A stretch of 10,202 nt of DNA from an uncultured Collinsella sp. (lineage in GTDB: Bacteria > Actinomycetota > Coriobacteriia > Coriobacteriales > Coriobacteriaceae), in NCBI GenBank assembly GCA_902490445.1, contig CABUDZ010000076.1, forward strand, positions 1 to 10,202, in the 5' to 3' direction. A model generated the notes under the pieces. The model did not search any database and was not told the origin of the DNA. It saw only the letters and a list, made by a program, of their open reading frames with translations. The translations under genes were made by a program, and so were the position numbers. Of the stretch, positions 1 to 4,603 are shown one piece after another (position 1 is the first letter of the stretch; each line of letters starts with the position of its first letter).

Positions 1-77
1 GGCGTTTTTTATGACTCGCCTTTAAAGTTGTACCTTGCACTTTACGCTATCAAATTGCTTACTGCAAAAACGTTACT

Positions 78-83
78 GGAGGG
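78..83 (+). promoter_or_regulatory. Ribosome binding site deciding the amidohydrolase start
   Basis: GGAGGG lies 5 bases before the ATG at 89. The same frame is open from a TTG at 35, but that codon has no purine-rich site before it, and the 18 extra residues do not resemble the start of an M20 enzyme. The ATG at 89 is therefore preferred. Confidence 0.75.
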
Positions 84-88
84 CATTT

Positions 89-1384
89 ATGGCACCAGCT
101 CAGTCCGATCTTCAACCGCAATCAGCGCCCAAGGCCACCGCAGCGGCGCAGGCCGCTATCGGTGACGGTCTCGTTGCAGAAGCTCAGGCTTTTGCAGACG
201 AGCTCGCTGCGTGGCGACACGATTTACACCAGATGCCCGAGCTGGGTAATAGCCTCCCACAGACCTCTGCGTATATTCAAGCGCGCCTGACCGAGATGGA
301 AATCCCATTTGCCACGCTCGTCGATGGTTCCTGTGTCGTGGGCCTTGTCGGCGCCGGTGCCGCCGCGGCCCAGGGCAATGGCGTCTGCACGGACGAACAG
401 GCCGGTACGGTCATCATGCTCCGTGGCGACATGGATGCCCTGCCCGTTGCCGAGGAATCGGGCGAGCCTTTCGCTTCCACCAACGGCTGCATGCACGCTT
501 GTGGCCACGATATGCATGCGACGGCGCTGCTCGGCGCGGCCCGTTTGCTCAAGGCCCGCGAGTCCGAGCTTGTCGACGCTAACGCCACAGTTAAGTTGCT
601 GTTCCAGCCGGGCGAGGAAACCTTTGAGGGTGCCCGCGCCGCCATCGCCGACGGTCTGCTGCAGAACCCGCGTCCCCAGGCCGCCTTTGCCATGCATGTC
701 AATAGCCAGTCGCCGCTTGGCCTGGTGCTCTATGGGAGTCCGGCGCTCTCGGGCGTGTACGGTTTCCGCATCACGCTGCAGGGCAAGGGTGGCCACGGTT
801 CCAGCCCCGAGATCTGCATCGACCCCATCACGGCCGGCGTCCATGTGCACCTGGCGCTCCAGGAGCTTATCTCCCGCGAGGTGCCAGCGGCCAAGGAAGT
901 CGCACTTACCGTTGGTAAGTTCGCTGGCGGCTTGGCGGCCAACGTCATCCCCGACACCTGTGTGCTCGAGGGAACGCTGCGCGGCTTCGATGTCGAGCTC
1001 ATGGCTCACCTTAAGACCCGCATCGCGGAGGTCGTCAACGGCGTTGCCGCAACATATCGTACGCCGGCAACCATCGAGACGCTTTCGGACGTTCCGCCGC
1101 TCGTGCTCGACAGCGATATGACCCAGGCCTCGCTTGGCTACGTGGGCGCGGTGCTGTCCAAGGCTGCCTTCCTGCCGCTATTCCACGCCATGGCGAGCGA
1201 GGACTTCGCGCTTATCTCGAGCGAGATCCCAAGTGCGTACTTTACGGTGGGCGCGGCCGTGACCGATACGGACGAGCATTTTGCCCAGCATCATCCCAAG
1301 GCGCGCTTTAACGATGCCGAGCTTCCTCTCGGCGCCGCGGCTTATGCCGCCGTCGCTTTGGGCTACATCGCCGATCATCGGTAG
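89..1384 (+). CDS. M20 family (M20D-type) amidohydrolase/metallopeptidase
   Basis: A 431-residue cytoplasmic metal-dependent hydrolase of the amidohydrolase/carboxypeptidase group that includes hippurate hydrolase and N-acyl-amino-acid or aminobenzoyl-glutamate amidohydrolases. Seen in the sequence: an N-terminal HDLHQMPELG block (near residue 50), RGDMDALP, HACGHDMH with candidate metal ligands C138 and H140, QPGEE with E176/E177, and AMHVN with H203. The central GGHGSSPE starts the small lid/dimerisation domain. Near the C terminus are FHAMASEDFA (about 366-375) and HHPKARFND (from 401). All metal-site residues expected for M20D enzymes appear present, so it should be active. There is no signal peptide. 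An acyl- or aryl-amide bond is the likely target, but the sequence does not give the substrate. The MFS gene begins 40 bases downstream with no terminator between, suggesting co-transcription and a link between transport and hydrolysis. Confidence 0.9.
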   Translation: MAPAQSDLQPQSAPKATAAAQAAIGDGLVAEAQAFADELAAWRHDLHQMPELGNSLPQTSAYIQARLTEMEIPFATLVDGSCVVGLVGAGAAAAQGNGVCTDEQAGTVIMLRGDMDALPVAEESGEPFASTNGCMHACGHDMHATALLGAARLLKARESELVDANATVKLLFQPGEETFEGARAAIADGLLQNPRPQAAFAMHVNSQSPLGLVLYGSPALSGVYGFRITLQGKGGHGSSPEICIDPITAGVHVHLALQELISREVPAAKEVALTVGKFAGGLAANVIPDTCVLEGTLRGFDVELMAHLKTRIAEVVNGVAATYRTPATIETLSDVPPLVLDSDMTQASLGYVGAVLSKAAFLPLFHAMASEDFALISSEIPSAYFTVGAAVTDTDEHFAQHHPKARFNDAELPLGAAAYAAVALGYIADHR

Positions 1385-1424
1385 CACCCAATCTTGCTAC
1401 TCGTTTGTTTAAAAAAGGAACAGT

Positions 1425-2729
1425 ATGTCCCAGCAACGTAAATTTTTCCCCGGCTGGCTCGTGGTGGCCTCCGGCTTTGTGATCATGGCCACGTGCTACA
1501 CGATTTTCGTTAACTGCATGAGCCTGTTTCAGCCGCTCATCGTAAGCGACCTGGGCATCACGCTTGCGCAGTACAACATCTCCAACGCTATCTCCACCGT
1601 GGTGAGCGTTATCGGCTCGCTTGTCATTGGCCACGTTGCCGACAAGGTTAGTGGTCGCGTTTTGGGCTCCCTAACCGTTATCGCTACCTCGGCGGTGCTC
1701 GCGGGCATGAGCTTTGTGGGTGAGCTGTGGCAGGTCTACGTGCTCTTTGCCGTCTCGGGCTGCTTTGCCGTCGCCTCGACCCGCCTGCTCATCAGCCTAG
1801 TGACCGCCAACTGGTTTACGGCCAAGCGAGGCCTTGCCATCTCCATCGCACTTTCGGGCTCGGGCTTTGGCGGCGCTATTCTGTCTCCCATCGCGAGCTC
1901 GCTCATCGTGAGCGTTGGCTGGCGTTCCGCCTTCCTGGTGCTCGCGGCTATCTGCATGGTGGCGGCGCTGCCCATCACGGCCTATTCCTTCCGCACCAAG
2001 CCTTCCGAGATCGGTCTTAAGCCGCTCGGCGAGAATCCAGGCGACCCGTCTGCTTCTGCCACGGGTGATAAGAACGAGAAGGCAGCCCCCGAGGTTAGCG
2101 TCGGCTGGTCTCGTATCAAGAAGAGCCCGGCATTTTGGCTGCTTGTCGTCGCCTTCCTCTTTATGGGCTTGGTCAATGGCGCCATCCTGCCCAACCAGGT
2201 TACCAACATGACGAGTGTTACCGTCAACGGTGCCAAGATTGTCACGGGCGGCCACGATCCCATGTGGGCGGGTACCGTACTTTCGGCCTACATGGTCACC
2301 GTCGTTATTGCCAAGATTTCGCTCGGTGCGATCTATGACCGCTTTGGCCTGCGCTTTGGCAATATCCTTGGCTCCGTTGCGTGCATTATCGCCTGCGTGG
2401 CGCTGTGTTTCCCGACGACGGACCTCGGTCCTATTGTCGCCGCTGTGAGCTTTGGTGTTGGAACGTGCATGGGCACCATCACGCCTACCATCGCCGCGTC
2501 CAAGCAGTTTGGCATGGCCGACCTGGGTAAGGTCACGGGCACCATTACCTCGCTCGAGATGGTCGGCGGCACCGTGGGCGCCATTGTCTCGGGCGTGCTG
2601 TTCGATGCCACGGGCTCCTTTGCGAGCACCTGGATTGTGTGCCTGGCGTGCTCCGTGGTCATGCTCGTGTTCCTGCTGGCATCCGAGCCCATCGCCGCCA
2701 AGCTGCGCGCAAGCGTGGCGGGGGAGTAG
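1425..2729 (+). CDS. MFS transporter, oxalate/formate antiporter (OFA)-like
   Basis: A 434-residue integral membrane protein of the major facilitator superfamily. About 12 hydrophobic segments fall into two halves around a hydrophilic central loop (about residues 195-230, rich in K, E, D and S). The first segment starts almost at once (FFPGWLVVASGFVIMATC). A motif-A-like loop, GHVADKVSGRVLG, follows TM2, and its counterpart GAIYDRFGLRFGN lies in the second half. WFTAKRGLAISIALSGSGFG before TM5 is typical of OFA/monocarboxylate-type MFS members. The ATG is preceded by AAGGAA at 1415-1420, and the length is normal for the family. Placement 40 bases after an amidohydrolase suggests it imports that enzyme's substrate or exchanges it for a product. 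The substrate could be oxalate, formate, another monocarboxylate or an N-acyl compound; the sequence does not decide. Confidence 0.88.
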   Translation: MSQQRKFFPGWLVVASGFVIMATCYTIFVNCMSLFQPLIVSDLGITLAQYNISNAISTVVSVIGSLVIGHVADKVSGRVLGSLTVIATSAVLAGMSFVGELWQVYVLFAVSGCFAVASTRLLISLVTANWFTAKRGLAISIALSGSGFGGAILSPIASSLIVSVGWRSAFLVLAAICMVAALPITAYSFRTKPSEIGLKPLGENPGDPSASATGDKNEKAAPEVSVGWSRIKKSPAFWLLVVAFLFMGLVNGAILPNQVTNMTSVTVNGAKIVTGGHDPMWAGTVLSAYMVTVVIAKISLGAIYDRFGLRFGNILGSVACIIACVALCFPTTDLGPIVAAVSFGVGTCMGTITPTIAASKQFGMADLGKVTGTITSLEMVGGTVGAIVSGVLFDATGSFASTWIVCLACSVVMLVFLLASEPIAAKLRASVAGE

Positions 2730-2762
2730 CGGGTCGCCGCCTATTCCTGTTTGCCTGTTCTG

Positions 2763-2828
2763 CCCGTGGCTGCCCTGGAAGCCGAATGGATGCTCGTACT
2801 GTCATTCGGTTTCCAGGGCAGCCACGGG
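2763..2828. repeat. Long hairpin 1 of 3 (26-bp stem)
   Basis: Arms 2763-2788 and 2803-2828 are complementary over 26 positions around a 14-base loop. The only irregularity is G2781 opposite T2810, a G·U pair in plus-strand RNA. No T run follows. It starts 33 bases after the MFS stop codon. Confidence 0.85.
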
Positions 2829-2837
2829 TCTACGAAA

Positions 2838-2901
2838 TGATCTCTTTTCCTCCGTCCCCAAGGGATCACGTAATCCGAAGGGGACGGAGGAAAAGGGATC
2901 A
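2838..2901. repeat. Long hairpin 2 of 3 (22-bp stem)
   Basis: Arms 2838-2859 and 2880-2901 pair over 22 positions around a 20-base loop. The single irregularity is T2843 opposite G2896, again G·U in plus-strand RNA. The loop holds a small inner inverted repeat (GGAT at 2863-2866, ATCC at 2873-2876). It also holds a second copy of GGGATCAC (2862-2869), matching the end of the right arm (2895-2902), so the start of the left arm could pair with either copy. Confidence 0.85.
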
Positions 2902-2906
2902 CAAAC

Positions 2907-2968
2907 CGCGGCGGCGTGTCTGGCCGAACGAGTCCCCATACCCTCGTTCGGTCAGACACGCCGCCGCG
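2907..2968. repeat. Long hairpin 3 of 3 (26-bp stem)
   Basis: Arms 2907-2932 and 2943-2968 pair over 26 positions around a 10-base loop. The single irregularity is G2923 opposite T2952, G·U in plus-strand RNA. The stem is very GC-rich. Its right arm ends 16 bases before the hisS -10 box and occupies the place where a -35 element would lie. Confidence 0.85.
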
Positions 2969-2984
2969 TTGCTGCTTTGTGCCG

Positions 2985-2990
2985 TATAAT
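2985..2990 (+). promoter_or_regulatory. Probable -10 box of the hisS promoter
   Basis: A perfect TATAAT lies 43 bases before the hisS ATG. No recognisable -35 hexamer is present 16-18 bases upstream, where the right arm of hairpin 3 sits, and there is no extended -10 TG. The start point is inferred near 2997. Confidence 0.55.
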
Positions 2991-3017
2991 GTCCACTACC
3001 TATGACGCGATACAAAA

Positions 3018-3023
3018 GAAAGG
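3018..3023 (+). promoter_or_regulatory. Ribosome binding site deciding the hisS start
   Basis: GAAAGG is 9 bases before the ATG at 3033. An in-frame TTG at 3027 would be only 3 bases away, too close for initiation, so the ATG is preferred. Confidence 0.65.
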
Positions 3024-3032
3024 TGTTTGCCC

Positions 3033-4346
3033 ATGCAGGCACAGAAGGCGGAGGGAACCCGCGACCTTATCGGCGCCGAGATGCGCGCTTGGCAAAAGAT
3101 GCAGCAGATCGCTGCCGGCGTGTTCGAGCCGTTTGGTTTTAAACCCATCGAGACGCCCGCGATCGAGCAGGTGGACGTCTTTGTCCACGGCATCGGCCAG
3201 TCGACCGACGTCGTGCGCAAGGAGATGTTCCGCGTCTTTAGCGGCGCCAACCTGGAGCGCGTCTTTACCGAGGGCACCGACACAAAACTCAAGCCCAAGC
3301 AGCGCCTGGCGCTTCGTCCCGAGGGCACGGCCGGTGTGGTGCGCGCAGTCGTGGAGAACAACCTGGTGCCCCAGGGCTCCACGCCGTTTAAGGCTTACTA
3401 CGCCGAGGCCATGTTCCGCGGCGAGCGTCCCCAGAAGGGCCGCCTGCGTCAGTTCCACCAGGTGGGTATCGAGTGGCTCGGCGCTCCCGATCCGGCGGCA
3501 GACGCCGAGTGCATCATCATGCTCATGGAGTTCTACAAGCGCCTGGGCTTCGATCTTTCCAAGCTCCGTCTGCTCATTAACTCGATGGGCGACGCTCAGT
3601 GCCGTCCGGCTTACCGCGAGCAGGTCAAGCAGTTTATCCTCGATCACGCTGACGAGATGTGTGACGAGTGCCGCGAGCGCGCCGAGCTCAACCCGCTGCG
3701 TGCCTTCGACTGCAAGAACGACCACTGCCGCGAGATCATGGCCGACGCGCCGCTGATGGGCGACAACCTGTGCGACGAGTGCCGCGAGCACTACGAGCAG
3801 GTCAAGCGCTATCTGGATGCCGCCGGTATCGAGTATGTTGAGGATCCCACCCTGGTGCGTGGTCTGGACTACTACACCCGCACCGTCTTTGAGGTCGAGG
3901 CTCCCGGTGCCGGCGTCGGCTCCATCGGTGGCGGCGGCCGCTACGACGGCTTGGTCGAGCTCGAGGGCGGCAAGCCCACGGCCGGCGTCGGCTTCGCCGT
4001 CGGTTTTGAGCGCGCCCTGCTGGCCCTGCAGGCCTTTGGCAGCGACCTGGGTGCCGATGAGGCCCCGTGCGTCTACGTCGCCAATGCCGGCAAGGAGTTG
4101 CGCCAGAACGTCTTTGTCATTACGCAGGAGCTTCGCGCCGCGGGCATCGTGACCGAGGCAGACTATCAGGGCCGTTCGCTCAAGGCTCAGTTTAAGCAGG
4201 CCGACAAGGTGGGCGCTAAGCTCATCCTGGTCCTGGGTGGCGACGAGCTTGCCGCCGGCAAGGTCAAGGTACGCGACATGCAGAGCCATGACGAGGTTCT
4301 CGTCGATCTGGCCAACGTGGTCGAGGCGGTTCGCGAGCGCCTGTAG
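3033..4346 (+). CDS. hisS: Histidyl-tRNA synthetase
   Basis: A 437-residue class II aminoacyl-tRNA synthetase that joins histidine to tRNA-His using ATP, in the cytoplasm, normally as a homodimer. Seen in order: EGTRDL at residues 7-12 near the start of the catalytic core; motif 2 with MFRGERPQKGRLRQF from M127 (R129 fits the conserved ATP/histidine-binding arginine); the HisRS-specific LVRGLDYYTRT block from L274; and motif 3 with GGGGRYDGL from G299 and GFERALL with R327. After about residue 345 comes the anticodon-binding domain (CVYVANAGKELRQNV to the end). Between motif 2 and the LVRG block is a cysteine-rich stretch (CDEC, DCKNDHC, CDEC), found in many bacterial HisRS. Length is normal. 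It has its own -10 box and a following terminator, so it looks monocistronic. No aspS, a frequent partner, follows. Confidence 0.97.
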   Translation: MQAQKAEGTRDLIGAEMRAWQKMQQIAAGVFEPFGFKPIETPAIEQVDVFVHGIGQSTDVVRKEMFRVFSGANLERVFTEGTDTKLKPKQRLALRPEGTAGVVRAVVENNLVPQGSTPFKAYYAEAMFRGERPQKGRLRQFHQVGIEWLGAPDPAADAECIIMLMEFYKRLGFDLSKLRLLINSMGDAQCRPAYREQVKQFILDHADEMCDECRERAELNPLRAFDCKNDHCREIMADAPLMGDNLCDECREHYEQVKRYLDAAGIEYVEDPTLVRGLDYYTRTVFEVEAPGAGVGSIGGGGRYDGLVELEGGKPTAGVGFAVGFERALLALQAFGSDLGADEAPCVYVANAGKELRQNVFVITQELRAAGIVTEADYQGRSLKAQFKQADKVGAKLILVLGGDELAAGKVKVRDMQSHDEVLVDLANVVEAVRERL

Positions 4347-4403
4347 CGCATCTTTTTGAGCTGCGGACCCGCTTGAGTGTCCCGTCCATTGCGAGCGATT
4401 GTT

Positions 4404-4445
4404 ACGGGGGTGTTTCGCATTTATGCGGAATGCCCCCGTTTGTGT
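4404..4445 (+). terminator. Probable intrinsic terminator of hisS
   Basis: The stem runs from 4404 to 4439. ACGGGGG (4404-4410) pairs with CCCCCGT (4433-4439), and pairing continues with three G·U pairs into CGCA/TGCG around a TTTA loop, about 16 bp in all. The tract after it (TTTGTGT) is only moderately T-rich. It begins 57 bases after the hisS stop codon. Confidence 0.75.
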
Positions 4446-4498
4446 ATGCCGTCCACCGAGAAATACGACCATTTAGAGCAAAAACCCTTGCAATGCAG

Positions 4499-4545
4499 AA
4501 AATACTTTTGTGTGGTAAAGCGCAATCAGTATCGAAAGTATTTCG
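4499..4545. promoter_or_regulatory. Two operator-like palindromes before ppc
   Basis: AAAATACTTTT (4499-4509) and CGAAAGTATTTCG (4533-4545) are each perfect palindromes around a 3-base centre, with arms of 4 and 5 bases. They share a 9-base core in opposite orientation (4500-4508 and 4535-4543). Their centres are 35 bases apart. The second overlaps the expected -35 position of the TATAAT at 4554. This arrangement would fit a transcription factor acting at ppc; the factor is not identifiable here. Confidence 0.4.
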
Positions 4546-4553
4546 CAAGCGCC

Positions 4554-4559
4554 TATAAT
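4554..4559 (+). promoter_or_regulatory. Probable -10 box of the ppc promoter
   Basis: A perfect TATAAT lies 45-50 bases before the ppc start. The hexamer 17 bases upstream (ATCGAA, 4531-4536) is a poor -35 and overlaps the second operator-like palindrome, which may mean the promoter depends on an activator. The start point is inferred near 4566. Confidence 0.6.
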
Positions 4560-4583
4560 GAATACCGCATGTTACGTGCATAG

Positions 4584-4600
4584 AAGGAGGAATGGGAGGA
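4584..4600 (+). promoter_or_regulatory. ppc: Tandem Shine-Dalgarno sequences before ppc
   Basis: Two purine-rich sites occur in a row: AAGGAGG (4584-4590) and GGGAGGA (4594-4600). The first is one base from the ATG at 4592, too close to serve it well. The second is 3-4 bases before the in-frame GTG at 4604. The GTG is preferred, but initiation at the ATG (four extra residues) is not excluded. Confidence 0.55.
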
Positions 4601-4603
4601 AAC

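Larger units (their letters stand above)
2730..3032. other. Intergenic region between the MFS gene and hisS
   Basis: This 303-base gap has no convincing gene. Most of it (2763-2968) is three consecutive long hairpins, listed separately. They are followed by the hisS -10 box and a roughly 36-base leader. Reading frames are open across it on both strands, but they run through the inverted repeats and lack a start with a ribosome site, so they are taken as by-products of the repeats. None of the three hairpins is followed by a T run, so a classical terminator for the MFS gene is not evident. Confidence 0.7.

Noticed and set aside
1..10. GGCG followed by six T at the window edge, like the 3' arm of a terminator of the previous gene
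   Set aside because: The other arm lies outside the window. A GGCG/CGCC pairing with 17-20 is possible but would put the T run in the loop, so nothing firm can be said.
21..63. Promoter for the amidohydrolase-MFS pair (TTGTAC at 28 or TTGCAC at 35 as -35)
   Set aside because: No -10 hexamer of reasonable quality falls 16-18 bases from either candidate; TATCAA at 48 is only 14 bases from TTGTAC.
35..88. N-terminal extension of the amidohydrolase from the TTG at 35
   Set aside because: It has no ribosome site, while GGAGGG directly precedes the ATG at 89, and the 18 residues do not look like M20 sequence.
2741..2959. Minus-strand 72-codon frame across the triple hairpin
   Set aside because: It runs through inverted repeats, has no ribosome site and overlaps the structured region exactly; best explained as a by-product of the repeats.
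2730..3032. T-box or other tRNA-sensing leader for hisS
   Set aside because: The hairpins lie upstream of the -10 box and the leader after it is only about 36 bases; no specifier loop or T-box core is visible.
3000..4472. Long minus-strand open frame (490 codons) opposite hisS
   Set aside because: hisS on the plus strand carries all synthetase motifs; the antisense frame is a shadow produced by GC-rich codon use.
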